Below, in pieces: positions 33,888 to 43,427 of a stretch of DNA of 64,000 nucleotides; the first letter of the stretch is position 1; every line of letters begins with the position of its first letter. The translations under genes were made by a program, and so were the position numbers. The notes under the pieces are model-generated. The model was not told the origin of the DNA. It was given only the letters and a program-made list of their open reading frames with translations, and did no database searches. The DNA comes from AP-15 sp963736715 (GTDB taxonomy: Bacteria > Pseudomonadota > Alphaproteobacteria > ATCC43930 > CGMCC-115725), in assembly GCA_963736715.1 (NCBI GenBank), contig CAVTQA010000020.1:1-64000 (forward strand), written 5' to 3'.

Positions 33888-34096
33888 ACAGAGGCTTCTG
33901 CGTCGGCTGCTGCTGGTGCCTGATGCTGATGATGTTCGTGATCGGCTCCGCCAATATAGGCCGGATGCTGGCATTGGGCGCAGTCATGGCGGCCGAAAAG
34001 AATCTGCCCACTGGGCGCCGGCTCTTGGCGCCGATCGGCGCCGTCCTGCTGCTGCTTGCCGCGGTCTGGGTTGCCATCGCCGGCGCGGCCGCCTGA
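33888..34096 (+). pseudogene. DUF2182 membrane protein C-terminal remnant
   Basis: The frame reads GFCVGCCWCLMLMMFVIGSANIGRMLALGAVMAAEK and then LLAPIGAVLLLLAAVWVAIA. This is the Cys-containing last helices of DUF2182 proteins (typically GLYCLGCCWALML...), a predicted metal-binding membrane family. The five or so preceding helices are missing. A piece of unrelated membrane-like sequence (GFLVVVGWVLMLSAMLVRHD) lies antisense just upstream at about 33750-33850, so another fragment junction is likely. Confidence 0.5.
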
Positions 34097-34121
34097 TCCG
34101 GGCGAAGCTTAGACCCCCGGG

Positions 34122-34517
34122 CTAGCGCGCCGCGATACGCCTGACCAATTCCGAATAGCGCGCGAGGCGATCGTCCGCGGTGTAGAGCATTGCCGGCTCG
34201 GTCATGGCCTGCGCGACCAGAACCCGGTCGAATGGATCGCGGTGATAACGAGGTAACTCCGCGACGAGAGCCGCGGCATCCGATCGGATCACCAGTTCGA
34301 CAAACCCGATGTCGACGGCCGTGCGGGCGATCTCGGCCGGCTTGACCGTGAAATCCGCGCGGCCCAGCCCCGCCTTGATGGCGATTTCCCAAATGCTTGC
34401 AACGCTGAACAGCACTTCGCTGGCGCCGCTTTCGATCGTGGCGCGTGTCTCCTCATCGAGACGATGCGGCTGCGCCAGGGCCCACAGCAGAACATGCGTA
34501 TCGAGCAGGACGCGCAT
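34122..34517 (-). CDS. VapC-type PIN-domain toxin
   Basis: A 131-residue PIN ribonuclease. The acidic site residues can be seen as Asp6 in LLDTHVLLWAL, Glu44 in SIWEIAIKAGLG, Asp97 in DPFDRVLVAQA and Asp115/116 in YTADDRL. It probably cleaves RNA when released from its antitoxin. The ATG overlaps the stop of the Phd-type antitoxin gene (TGATG), the classic toxin-antitoxin layout with antitoxin first. The pair sits inside the molybdoenzyme block, between the large subunit and the MoxR gene. Confidence 0.88.
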   Translation of the reverse strand: MRVLLDTHVLLWALAQPHRLDEETRATIESGASEVLFSVASIWEIAIKAGLGRADFTVKPAEIARTAVDIGFVELVIRSDAAALVAELPRYHRDPFDRVLVAQAMTEPAMLYTADDRLARYSELVRRIAAR

Positions 34518-34753
34518 CAGCGGCCCTCAAAGGCATTGAGAACCTCATCCGGCAAATCGGCGTCGAAATCCTCCGGCACGCGCAGCCTTCCTGCTAATAT
34601 GCCGAGTGTGCGCTTTCGTCGCGGCCCGGAAAGTGGCCCCAACCGGGCGATAGGCTTGCCCGATTTTGCGATGATGATTTCCTCGCCTGCCGCGGCGGCA
34701 TCGACCAAGCGCGAGAGTTGGGTCTTTGCCGCATGAATGTTGATGGTGCGCAT
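34517..34753 (-). CDS. Phd/YefM-type antitoxin
   Basis: A 78-residue antitoxin with the Phd/YefM N-terminus MRTINIHAAKTQLSRLVDAAAAGEEIIIAKSGKPIARLGPL, a DNA-binding dimer fold, and an acidic C-terminus (PEDFDADLPDEVLNAF) that would wrap and block the PIN toxin. The ATG at 34753 follows GGAGAGG. An upstream start would add an unrelated Arg/His-rich stretch, which I rejected. The pair probably represses its own promoter in the 200 bp upstream. Confidence 0.85.
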   Translation of the reverse strand: MRTINIHAAKTQLSRLVDAAAAGEEIIIAKSGKPIARLGPLSGPRRKRTLGILAGRLRVPEDFDADLPDEVLNAFEGR

Positions 34754-34898
34754 CGCCTCTCCTAAATTCGGACTAAACTTAGTCCGATGCTGCCTTCCGA
34801 TCAACAGGCGGCGTGGGTGGTGGCGGTGAGGCCGGCGCACTAAATTCCTTCATGTCGAGAGCGGATCCGGCGCTATCGCCAGGCCGCATAAGCCCTCA

Positions 34899-34923
34899 CC
34901 CTCTCCTGTCGGGAGGGGTTTTT
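34899..34923 (+). terminator. hairpin with T-run upstream of the MoxR gene
   Basis: CCCTCTCC at 34899-34906 pairs with GGGAGGGG at 34911-34918 through a 4-base loop, with one wobble, and TTTTT follows at 34919-34923. It has the shape of a rho-independent terminator, yet sits just before the moxR start at 34945, so it may be a dispersed palindrome rather than a functional terminator. Confidence 0.4.
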
Positions 34924-34944
34924 GTTGATCGGAATTGTGTCCGG

Positions 34945-35859
34945 ATGAGCACCCTCCCTTCCTCTGTCGACGACACGCTGGCGCTGCTCGGCAGCGCCGA
35001 TTACGTCGCCGACCGCAGCCTCGCGACGGCGGTGCATTTGGCGTTGCATCTGAGCCGGCCGCTGTTTCTCGAAGGCGAGGCCGGCGTCGGCAAGACCGAG
35101 ATCGCCAAGGTACTGGCGAGCGCGTTGCGTCGCCGGCTCATTCGGCTGCAATGCTATGAGGGTCTCGATGTCGCCTCGGCGGTCTATGAATGGGACTATG
35201 CGCGCCAGATGATCGAGATCCGGCTCGCCGAGGCCGCCGAGGAGGACCGTTCGGAAATCGAGGGCACGATTTTTTCCGACCGGTTTCTGATCAAACGGCC
35301 GTTGTTGCAGGCGCTGGAGCCGGATATCGCCGGCGCGCCGGTATTGCTGATCGACGAACTCGACCGCACCGACGAACCGTTCGAGGCCTACCTCCTCGAG
35401 CTGCTCTCGGATTTTCAAGTAACGATCCCGGAGATCGGCACCATTCATGCCGAGCATCCGCCGATCGTCATCATCACCTCGAACCGCACCCGCGAGATCC
35501 ACGACGCGCTGAAGCGGCGGTGCTTCTATTATTGGGTGGACTACCCGACCGCCGCGCGCGAGCTCGAAATCTTGCAGCGCAAGGCGCCGGGCGCCAGCGA
35601 GCACCTGTCCCGCGAGGTTGTCGGGTTTGTGCAAAGGTTGCGGACGATGGATTTGTTCAAGCTTCCCGGCATCGCCGAGACGATCGACTGGACCGAAGCC
35701 TTGATGCAGCTCGACGTACTGGAACTGACGCCGCACGCGATCAACGACACGTTGGGCGTGCTGCTCAAATATCAGGACGACATCGCCCGCCTGCACGGCA
35801 GCGAAGCCGCCCGCATCCTCGATCAAGTCAAGGTCGAGGCCGCGGCGGCGGCGGCGTGA
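34945..35859 (+). CDS. MoxR-family AAA ATPase (CoxD-like)
   Basis: A 304-residue AAA+ protein: Walker A GEAGVGKTE at about residues 43-51, Walker B VLLIDELDR near 132-140, sensor-like IVIITSNRTREIHDALKRRC near 173-190, and an Arg-rich finger region. CoxD-type MoxR ATPases act as chaperones that help insert the sulfido-Mo/Cu centre of CO-dehydrogenase-like enzymes, working with the VWA protein encoded next. The ATG at 34945 is used. The next gene starts 4 bases after its stop. Confidence 0.87.
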   Translation: MSTLPSSVDDTLALLGSADYVADRSLATAVHLALHLSRPLFLEGEAGVGKTEIAKVLASALRRRLIRLQCYEGLDVASAVYEWDYARQMIEIRLAEAAEEDRSEIEGTIFSDRFLIKRPLLQALEPDIAGAPVLLIDELDRTDEPFEAYLLELLSDFQVTIPEIGTIHAEHPPIVIITSNRTREIHDALKRRCFYYWVDYPTAARELEILQRKAPGASEHLSREVVGFVQRLRTMDLFKLPGIAETIDWTEALMQLDVLELTPHAINDTLGVLLKYQDDIARLHGSEAARILDQVKVEAAAAAA

Positions 35860-35863
35860 TCCG

Positions 35864-37155
35864 GTGCCAGACGAACCTGATCTCCCCATCGCGTCCCGCG
35901 ACGGGTCCCCTCCCTCTCCCCCTGCGAGCGGGCGGAGAGGGGAAGTTCCCGAGAGCGGCAGGCTGCTCGCCAATCTGATGCACTTCGCGCGCACGTTGCG
36001 CGCGGCGGGGCTGCCGGTCGGGCCGGGCAAGGTCATCGACGCGGTGGCCGCGGTCAGGATGGTCGGCATCACCGATCGGCGCGATTTCTACTGGACCCTC
36101 CACGCCGTGTTCGTCAATCGGCCGGATCAGCGGCTGATCTTCGACCAGGCGTTTCATGTGTTCTGGCGCAATCCGGATCTTCTGAAAAAGATGATGGGGC
36201 TCGTGTTGCCGGAAATGCGGATCGACGGTGCCGAGGACGAGGGCGCGGCGATGGTGCGGCGCCTTGCGGAGGCGCTCCACCCGGATATCGGCAAAGAGGG
36301 CGAAGCCGAGGAGACCGAGACCGAGGTCGACGCGGCGATGAGCTTCTCCGACCGCGAGCAGCTGCGCGGCATGGATTTCGAGAAGATGTCGTTGGAAGAG
36401 CTGGCCCGTGCCAAGGCGGCGATCGCCAGGCTGCGCCTGCCGGTGCAGGACGTCCCGACCCGGCGTTTCGCACCGGACCGCCATGGCGCCCGCGCCGATA
36501 TGCGCGCAACTTTACGAGCGGCGCTGCGCTCGGGCGGCCTCATCGAGCTGAAGCGGCGCAGCCGGCGCCGGCGCCCTCCGCCGCTGGTCGTGCTGTGCGA
36601 CATTTCCGGCTCGATGAGCCGCTACAGCCGCATTTTCCTGCATTTCATGCACTCGGTGACCAATGACCGCGACCGGGTGCATACTTTCGTCTTCGGGACG
36701 CGGCTCACCAACATCACGCGATATCTGCGCCACCGGGATGTCGATATGGCGCTCGACCGCGTCGCCGAGGCGGTGACGGACTGGTCGGGCGGAACCCGCA
36801 TCGGCCACGCGCTCGCCGAATTCAACCGGCTGTGGTCACGGCGTCTGCTGGGCCAGGGAGCTATCGTGCTGCTGATCACCGACGGGCTCGACCGCGATGC
36901 CGGCGCCGGTCTCGCTCATGAAATGGACCGGTTGCACCGGTCGTGCCGGCGGTTGATTTGGCTGAACCCGCTGTTGCGCTACGAGGGTTTCGAGCCAAGA
37001 TCTCTCGGCATGAAGGCGATGATGCCGTATGTCGACGAGTTCCGTCCGGTGCACAATCTCGAAAGCCTCGAGACGTTGATCGAGGTGCTGAGCACGCCGA
37101 CCACGCGGCGCGGGATGGCGGCGATGCCATGGCGCGCAAACCAGGAGAGGGCAGC

Positions 37156-37159
<4 letters not shown>
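35864..37159 (+). CDS. VWA-domain protein (CoxE-like)
   Basis: A 431-residue protein. The central part from about residue 35 (LANLMHFARTLRAAGLPVGPG) matches CoxE. The metal-ion-dependent adhesion site DISGSMSRYS is at about 244-253, and IVLLITDGLDRDAGAG near 325 is another VWA landmark. With the MoxR ATPase it forms a chaperone pair for the molybdoenzyme. The GTG start at 35864 leaves a Pro/Ser/Gly-rich N-terminal extension (about 14-28) that coincides with an inserted DNA palindrome. The stop overlaps the next gene. Confidence 0.83.
35912..35941. repeat. 8-bp palindrome inside the VWA gene
   Basis: CCCTCTCC at 35912-35919 is perfectly inverted as GGAGAGGG at 35934-35941 with a 14-base loop. 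The same CCCTCTCC core is used in the hairpin at 34899-34918. It falls inside the 5' coding part of the CoxE-like gene and gives the low-complexity residues SPPSPPASGRRGEVP. It looks like a dispersed repeat that inserted in frame. Confidence 0.5.
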
Positions 37160-37472
<313 letters not shown>

Positions 37473-37476
<4 letters not shown>

Positions 37477-38183
37477 AAGGACGCATTCTCGACCGCGTTG
37501 TAGCCGCGGAGCGTGAGCACCGCAGCATTGCTCTTGCAACCGATCTCGCAACGGGCCGGCAAATGCTGCTCGACGGCGAGCATGCGGAGGGGGACCTGGC
37601 ACTCGACGATGCGGCGCTCGACCGGGTTGGCGAAGCTTGGCGCACCGGCCGCAACCGGACCATCGAGACGGCGGCCGGCCGCGTGTTCGTAGAAGTGCTC
37701 ACGCCGCCGCATCGCTGCTTCATTATCGGTGCAGTGCATATCGCGCAACCGCTGGCGCGGATGCTGACAATGGCCGACTACGCCGTGACGGTCATCGACC
37801 CCCGCGGAGCGTTCGCGACGCAGGCGCGGTTTCCGGATGTCGAGCTGACACAGGAATGGCCCGACGAAGCGCTCGAACGGTTGCAGCCCGATCGCGGCTC
37901 GGCTGTCGTGGCCTTGACCCACGACCCAAAGCTCGATGACCCGGCGCTGGCCGCGGCGTTGCGTTCGGACTGCTTCTACATCGGTGCGCTCGGCTCGCGC
38001 CGCAATCACGCAGGGCGCTGCGCGCGGCTCAAGGAACTGGGCTTCAGTGACGATGATCTCGCCCGCATCCACGGGCCGATCGGGCTCGCAATCGGCGCTG
38101 TGTCGCCGGCCGAGGTGGCGATCTCGATCGTCGCCGAGATGACCCAGGTCCTGCGTCACGGCGAGGCGGCGGAGGCAGCGTGA
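37473..38183 (+). CDS. XdhC-family Rossmann domain protein
   Basis: A 236-residue protein: an N-terminal strand-rich portion, then a Rossmann fold with CFIIGAVHIAQPLARMLTMADYAVTVIDPRGAFAT, VVALTHDPKLDDPALAAAL, YIGALGSRRNHAGRCARLKELG and GPIGLAIGAVSPAEVAISIVAEM. It completes the split XdhC function, bringing sulfurated Mo cofactor to the hydroxylase. The glycine motif of typical XdhC (GAGHVA) is changed to GAVHIA. It overlaps the genes on both sides by four bases. Confidence 0.85.
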
Positions 38184-39841
38184 ACTTCGGCGAGGTTCCC
38201 GTCGCCGAAGCAGAAGGGGCGATCCTCGCGCACAGCCTGAAGCTCGGGACAACGGCGCTGAAAAAGGCGCGGATACTGTCGCATGCCGATGTCGAGCTGA
38301 TCGCTGCCTCGGGTTTGTCGCGGATCGTGGTCGCCCGGCTCGAACCTGGCGATATCGGCGAAGACGAGGCCGCTTGGCGGGTTGCTGCGGCCGCAGCCGG
38401 AGCGGAGATCGAAGCGGCGGCCCCGTTCACGGGTCGGGCCAACCTCTTCGCCAAGACGCGGGGACTTCTGGTGTTCGATCCGGAACGGCTCGACCGCCTC
38501 AACCTGGTCGACGAGACGGTGACGCTCGGCACTCTGCCGCCATTCGCGACGGTCGAACCCAAGCAGATGGTCGCCACGGTCAAGATCATCCCGTTCGCAG
38601 CACCAGAGACGGCAGTCGCGCGCTGCATCGACGCCGCGGCCGCGGACGGTCCGCTGCTGCGCGTTGCTCCGTTTGTGCCGCGTTCGGTCGGGCTTGTGCA
38701 GACGCGCCTCCCCGGGCTCAAGGAGAGCGTCCTCGACAAGACCCGGCAAGTGACCGAAGGCCGCCTCGCCGCACTCGGCTGCCGGCTCGTTTTCGAGGAG
38801 CGGTGTGCGCACGAGACAAATGATTTGGCGTCAACAATTCGCGATGCGCTCGGCCACGGCATCGACATTCTGCTGATTCACGGTGCCTCGGCGATCCTCG
38901 ATCGGCGTGACGTGATTCCCGCGGCGATCGTCGCTGCGGGCGGCAGGATCGACCATTTCGGGATGCCGGTCGATCCGGGCAATCTGCTGCTCCTCGGGCA
39001 TGTCGCGGAGCGGGTCGTGCTCGGGCTCCCTGGTTGCGCCCGATCGCCCAAGGTCAATGGCTTCGACTGGGTGCTCGAGAGGCTGGTCGCCGGGCTGCCC
39101 GTCGGTTCCGCAGAGATCATGCGTATGGGCAGCGGCGGCCTTCTCGCCGAAATCCCATCGCGGCCGCTCCCCCGCGCCGAAGCAACGCCCGCCGAGCAAA
39201 GGCCCGCGGCAAAGCCTGCCGGCCCCCGTATCGGCGCTCTCCTACTCGCCGCAGGGCAATCGCGGCGCATGGGCGGCCCCAACAAACTGCTTGCCGAAGT
39301 CGATGGCACGCCGATGGTGGCCTATGTAGCCCGGAGGGTGCTTGCCTCGCGAGCACGGCCGATCATCGCGGTGCTCGGCAATCAGGCCGACGCGGTCGAC
39401 GCGGCGCTCGGCAAGCTCCCAGTCGAACGCGTGCGCAATCCGGAATTTGCCGGCGGTCTCTCGACCTCGCTGAAGCGTGGAATTGCGGCGCTGCCGTCCG
39501 ATCTCGACGGCGCGCTGATTTGCTTGGGCGACATGCCGCTGATTTCCGGCCGGCACATCGACCGGCTGATCGCGGCGTTTAACCCGCTCGAAGGCCGGGC
39601 CATAATCGTGCCCACGCGCCGCGGCAAGCGCGGCAACCCCGTCCTGTGGTCAAAGCGGTTCTTTCCCGAAATGGCCGAGCTCGCCGGCGATGTCGGTGCC
39701 AAGCACCTGATCGGCGAGCATGCCGAGCTCGTCGCCGAAGTCGAAATGGACGACGACGCCATCCTCGTCGACATCGACACGCCCGAGGCGCTCGAAGCGC
39801 TGAGACAAAAGAAGGGACCCGTCATCGAGGCCGCTTGCTAA
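38180..39841 (+). CDS. molybdopterin-binding / MobA-like fusion protein
   Basis: A 553-residue two-domain protein. The N-terminal 335 residues form a MoeA/MogA-like molybdopterin-binding part (NFGEVPVAEAEGAILAHSLKLG and DILLIHGASAILDRRDVIPAAI). The C-terminal part from about 350 is a nucleotidyltransferase of the MobA/MocA type (LLLAAGQSRRMGGPNKLLAEVDG, LICLGDMPLISGRHIDRLI, RRGKRGNPVLW). It would adenylylate or cytidylylate the Mo cofactor for the CoxL-like enzyme. The start overlaps the XdhC gene; pcaH follows 14 bases after the stop. Confidence 0.85.
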   Translation: MNFGEVPVAEAEGAILAHSLKLGTTALKKARILSHADVELIAASGLSRIVVARLEPGDIGEDEAAWRVAAAAAGAEIEAAAPFTGRANLFAKTRGLLVFDPERLDRLNLVDETVTLGTLPPFATVEPKQMVATVKIIPFAAPETAVARCIDAAAADGPLLRVAPFVPRSVGLVQTRLPGLKESVLDKTRQVTEGRLAALGCRLVFEERCAHETNDLASTIRDALGHGIDILLIHGASAILDRRDVIPAAIVAAGGRIDHFGMPVDPGNLLLLGHVAERVVLGLPGCARSPKVNGFDWVLERLVAGLPVGSAEIMRMGSGGLLAEIPSRPLPRAEATPAEQRPAAKPAGPRIGALLLAAGQSRRMGGPNKLLAEVDGTPMVAYVARRVLASRARPIIAVLGNQADAVDAALGKLPVERVRNPEFAGGLSTSLKRGIAALPSDLDGALICLGDMPLISGRHIDRLIAAFNPLEGRAIIVPTRRGKRGNPVLWSKRFFPEMAELAGDVGAKHLIGEHAELVAEVEMDDDAILVDIDTPEALEALRQKKGPVIEAAC

Positions 39842-39855
39842 GGGAGGACAGGGAA

Positions 39856-40566
39856 ATGCAGAGCGAGCGTGATCCGCTACCGTTCCGGCCGTATGCGCCG
39901 GGGACGCAGCCGCCCTATGACGCCCCCGCCTACGGCAGCACCCACAAACGCCACCCGCAGGAAAGCCTGGTGCGGCTGCCCCACACGATTACCGAGACCG
40001 CCGGGCCGCGCTTCAGCACCGCGCATTTCCCGCCGCTCCCGGATTTGTCGATAGTTAACGGGAAAACGGCGCTCGGCGAACGCATCATCGTGCGCGGCCG
40101 GATTACCGACGAGGACGGCCGCCCGGTTCCGCGCGCCATCGTCGAGATCTGGCAGGCCAACGCCTCCGGCCGCTATCAGCACCCGGCGGACCAGCATGAC
40201 GCAGCGGTCGATCCGAATTTTCGCGGCGAGGGCCGGGTTTATACCGACGATGAGGGCTGGTACCGGTTCACCTCGATCAAGCCCGGCGCCTATCCGTGGC
40301 GCAACCACCACAATGCGTGGCGGCCGAACCATATCCATTTTTCGTTCTTCGGGTCGGGCTTCGCCGCCCGGCTGATCACCCAGATGTACTTCCCGGGCGA
40401 CCCATTGCTCGAGCTCGATCCGATCTTCCTGTCGATCCCTGATGCGGCGGCGCGCAATCGCCTCGTCTGCGCCCTCGACATGATGGTGACCGAGCCCGAA
40501 TGGGCGCTGGGTTACCGGTGGGACGTCATACTGCGCGGCCACGAGGCAACGCCGATGGAGGCTTGA
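39856..40566 (+). CDS. pcaH: protocatechuate 3,4-dioxygenase beta subunit
   Basis: A 236-residue catalytic subunit of the intradiol dioxygenase that cleaves protocatechuate to beta-carboxy-cis,cis-muconate. The non-haem Fe(III) ligands can be placed at Tyr107 (SGRYQHP), Tyr146 (GAYPWRN) and His159/His161 in RPNHIHFSFFG. The N-terminal part with YDAPAYGSTHKRHP and HTITETAGPRF is typical of PcaH. The ATG follows GGGAGGACAGGGAA. The gene directly precedes pcaG by 3 bases and follows the Mo cofactor genes, so the two blocks may be co-transcribed. Confidence 0.92.
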   Translation: MQSERDPLPFRPYAPGTQPPYDAPAYGSTHKRHPQESLVRLPHTITETAGPRFSTAHFPPLPDLSIVNGKTALGERIIVRGRITDEDGRPVPRAIVEIWQANASGRYQHPADQHDAAVDPNFRGEGRVYTDDEGWYRFTSIKPGAYPWRNHHNAWRPNHIHFSFFGSGFAARLITQMYFPGDPLLELDPIFLSIPDAAARNRLVCALDMMVTEPEWALGYRWDVILRGHEATPMEA

Positions 40567-40569
40567 GCC

Positions 40570-41103
40570 GTGCCGAGCGCCACCAGCAGCCAGACCATCG
40601 GGCCGTTCTGGCACCTGATCGAGCACCCGGAATGGGCCGATTTGACGCGCTTCGGCGCCGCCGGCGCGCGGGTCACGCTATCCGGCTCGGTCATCGACGG
40701 CGACGGCAATCCGGTGACCGATGCCGCTGTGGAGCTATGGCAGGCCGATCCGGCCGCTGACGAGAGTTTTCCGGGGTTCGGACGCTGTCGCACCGATCAG
40801 CGGGGCGATTTTTCCTTCACGACCGTGAAACCGGGGCCGGTGCCTGGCCGCGGCAATTCGCAGCAGGCTCCCCACTTCGCCATCGCCGTGCATGCCCGCG
40901 GCCTTCTTAAGGCCCTAATGACGCGCGCCTATTTTGTCGGCGACCCGCTCAACGAGACCGATCCGCTGTTGTCCTCGATCGAGGATGCCCAGCGCCGCGC
41001 AACTCTGCTCGCCCAACCCGAGAGCGAGAGCCATTGGAGGCTCGACATCCGGCTGCAACGCGGATCGCGCGGCGAAACCGAAACCGCGTTCCTCGACATC
41101 TGA
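40570..41103 (+). CDS. pcaG: protocatechuate 3,4-dioxygenase alpha subunit
   Basis: A 177-residue subunit with SATSSQTIGPFWHLI at the start and GDGNPVTDAAVELWQADPA, FPGFGRCRTDQRGDFSFTTVKPG and QAPHFAIAVHARGLLKALMTRAYFVGD later, in line with PcaG. It supports the beta subunit and shapes the substrate pocket. The start is a GTG at 40570, just after pcaH, indicating coupling. Length is slightly below the usual 190-200. It is followed by the remains of a QuiC gene. Confidence 0.9.
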   Translation: MPSATSSQTIGPFWHLIEHPEWADLTRFGAAGARVTLSGSVIDGDGNPVTDAAVELWQADPAADESFPGFGRCRTDQRGDFSFTTVKPGPVPGRGNSQQAPHFAIAVHARGLLKALMTRAYFVGDPLNETDPLLSSIEDAQRRATLLAQPESESHWRLDIRLQRGSRGETETAFLDI

Positions 41104-41117
41104 ACGGAGGGGTCGTG

Positions 41118-41353
41118 TGTCCAGCGCCGTTCCCGTTCCCTCGCTCGATTGCCACCGTCGACGGCGTGGAGTTTGTCGAGTTCGCGTTAGACGAGGCCTC
41201 CGGAGACGATCTAGCCGTCTTTCTCGGACATCTCGGGTTCCGGCGCGCCGGGAGCCATCGCTCGAAGGCGGTCGATCTGTTTCGGCAAGGGCGGATTAAT
41301 TTATTGCTGAACAGCGAGCTGGACAGCGCCGCCTCCTATCATTTTCAGCTGCG
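41118..41353 (+). pseudogene. quiC: 3-dehydroshikimate dehydratase (QuiC) C-terminal piece
   Basis: VEFVEFALDEASGDDLAVFLGHLGFRRAGSHRSKAVDLFRQGRINLLLNSE followed by DSAASYHFQL is the start of the HPPD-like C-terminal domain of QuiC, the enzyme turning 3-dehydroshikimate into protocatechuate. The preceding TIM-barrel dehydratase domain is missing, and the match ends exactly at 41353, where an AroE piece begins in another frame. Position after pcaHG makes sense for quinate/shikimate catabolism. Confidence 0.6.
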
Positions 41354-41795
41354 AACGGGCGGCGGATCGGCCATAACACCGATTGGTGCGGATTTGCCGA
41401 GAGCTTCCGCCGCGGTCTGCCGGACGTGAAGCGCGAGCGCGTCGTCCAGTTCGGGGCGGCGGCGCAGGGGCGGCAATGGGGCATGCCGCGCTAACCCTCG
41501 GCGTCGCTCAGCTGATGATCGTCGACACCGATCAGACGCGGGCCGAGCGGGTCGCGGCCAGCCTCGCGGAGCGCTTTGGCATAGGGCGCACCGCGGCGCC
41601 ACGCGACCTCGCCGCCGCGGTCGGCGAGGTCGACGGCATTATCAATGCCACCCCGGTGGGCATGGCCAAGTATCCAGGTTTGCCGATGCCGGCCGAACTG
41701 TTGCGGCATGACCTCTAGGTCGCGAAGATCGTCTACTTTCCGCTGGAGACCGAGTTGCTGAAACGCGCGCGCCTGCCTCATACGCCGTATTGCGT
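41354..41795 (+). pseudogene. aroE: shikimate dehydrogenase (AroE-like) remnant
   Basis: From 41354 one frame reads NGRRIGHNTDWCGFAESFRRGLPDVKRERVVQFGA, the end of the substrate domain. A frameshift at about 41460 leads to GGAGAAMGHAALTLGVAQLMIVDTD, the NADP-binding GxGGxG segment, and NATPVGMAKYPGLPMPAELLRHDL. A TAG at 41716 then interrupts before VAKIVYFPLETELLKRA. The N-terminal catalytic lysine region is absent. The paralogue is of the quinate/shikimate catabolic type, judging by its neighbours. Confidence 0.65.
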
Positions 41796-41802
41796 GGCGG
41801 AT

Positions 41803-43387
41803 CTAGTGGCGGAAATGGCGGATGCCGGTGAATACCATCGCGATGTCGGCGGCGTCCGCCGCGTCAATGACCTCTTTGTCGCGCACCGACCCGCCGGGAT
41901 GGATGACGGCGGTAACCCCCGCCTCGATCGCCGCTTCGAGCCCGTCGGCAAAGGGGAAGAAGGCATCCGAGGCGAGCACCGAGCCGACTGTCGGCGATTG
42001 CGCCAGTCCCGCTGACTTGCCCACCTCGGCCGCCTTCGCGGCGGCAATCCTGACGCTGTCGACGCGGCTCATCTGACCGGCGCCGATCCCGACCGTCGCC
42101 CGGCCGCGGGCGAAGACGATCGCATTGGATTTGACGTGCTTTGCGACGATGTCGGCGAATAACAGATTGGCAATCTCGCTCTCGCTCGGCGCTCGGCGGG
42201 TTACGGTGCGCAGTCCCTCCCGCCCGACGGAGATCCGATCGCGCTCCTGGACGAGGATGCCGCCGGCTACTAAGCGAAAGCTACGGCCCGCGGCATTCGG
42301 GTCGGGCATCTCCCTGGTGACGAGAAGGCGTAACCCCGTCCTGCGGGCAAGAATCGCTCGCGCGGCTTCATCGGCCTCGGGGACGATAACGACTTCAATG
42401 AGAAGCCGGGCGATCGCCTCGGCAGTCGGTCCATCGAGGCACCGATTGAGCGCGACGATGCCGCCGAAAGCGCTGACCGGATCGCAGGCGAGCGCCTTGT
42501 CCCAGGCTTCGTACAAGGTGGCGCCGATCGCTGCGCCGCAGGGGTTGGCGTGCTTGATGATCGCAACGGCAGGCGACCTAAATTCGGCAACCAACTCGAA
42601 GGCGGCGTCGGCGTCGCCGTAATTGTTGTAGGACAGCTCTTTGCCCTGGAGCTGACGCGCGGTCGCCACCCCTGGGCGACTTTGGCCGATGCGGTAGAAC
42701 GCCGCCGATTGATGCGGATTTTCTCCATACCGCAGCCGGTCCGCCAAATGCCCGGTGAGGACGAAGGTCTCGGGAAAAGAGGTCTGCCCATCGCGCCCCA
42801 TCCATTCGGCTATCTCGGCATCGTAGGCTGCGGTCAACGCGAACGCCTTGCGCGCAAGCTCGCGGCGCACTTCTAGGCCGACCGCCCCGCCTTCGGCGGC
42901 CAGTTCCGCCAGCACACGGTCGTAATCGGCGGGGTCGGTGACGACTGTGACGGCGTCGTGGTTCTTGGCGGCGGCGCGGATCAGCGCCACGCCGCCGATA
43001 TCGATGTTCTCGAGGCAATCCTCGGGGCTCGCGTCGGATGCGACCGTCTCGGCGAAGGGGTAGAGATTGCAGACGAGGAAGTCGATCGGTGGAATTCGCC
43101 GCTCCGCCAGTGCGGCGAGGTGATCCGGCCGGTCGCGCCGGGCGAGGAGTCCCGCATGAATGGCCGGGTGCAAGGTCTTGACCCGGCCATCGAGGAATTC
43201 CTTGACGCCGGTGACTTCCGCCACCTCGGTGACCGGAATCCCGGCTGCGGCGAGGGTCTGCGCCGAGCCGCCGGTCGAGATTATCGTCACGCCGCGAGCG
43301 GCGAGCGCCCCGGCGAATGCAACGATCCCACTCTTTTCGCTGACCGAAATCAGCGCGCGATCGGATCGGGAGATGGTTTGCGCTCAT
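41803..43387 (-). CDS. purH: bifunctional AICAR transformylase/IMP cyclohydrolase, N-terminal frameshift
   Basis: The last two steps of de novo purine synthesis. The frame 41803-43290 covers most of the protein: ISTGGSAQTLAAAG, DGRVKTLHPAIHAGLLARRD, IDIGGVALIRAAAKNHD, then the transformylase with KHANPCGAA, DPVSAFGGIVALN, and SDAFFPFADGLEAAIEAG. The N-terminal strand (RALISVSEKSGIVAFAGALAARGVTII) is in the same frame but follows a TGA. The only good start, the ATG at 43387 (MSANHLPIRS), is in the next frame, so one base is wrong or missing around 43355. As the enzyme is nearly essential, a sequencing error or ribosomal slippage is as plausible as a mutation. Confidence 0.85.
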
Positions 43388-43427
43388 CGCCGCGGATATA
43401 GGGCTCCGTCGGAAGCTTCGGCAAGTC

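Noticed and set aside
34873..36072. A 399-codon minus-strand frame across moxR
   Set aside because: The AAA ATPase motifs are on the plus strand; this is antisense open space.
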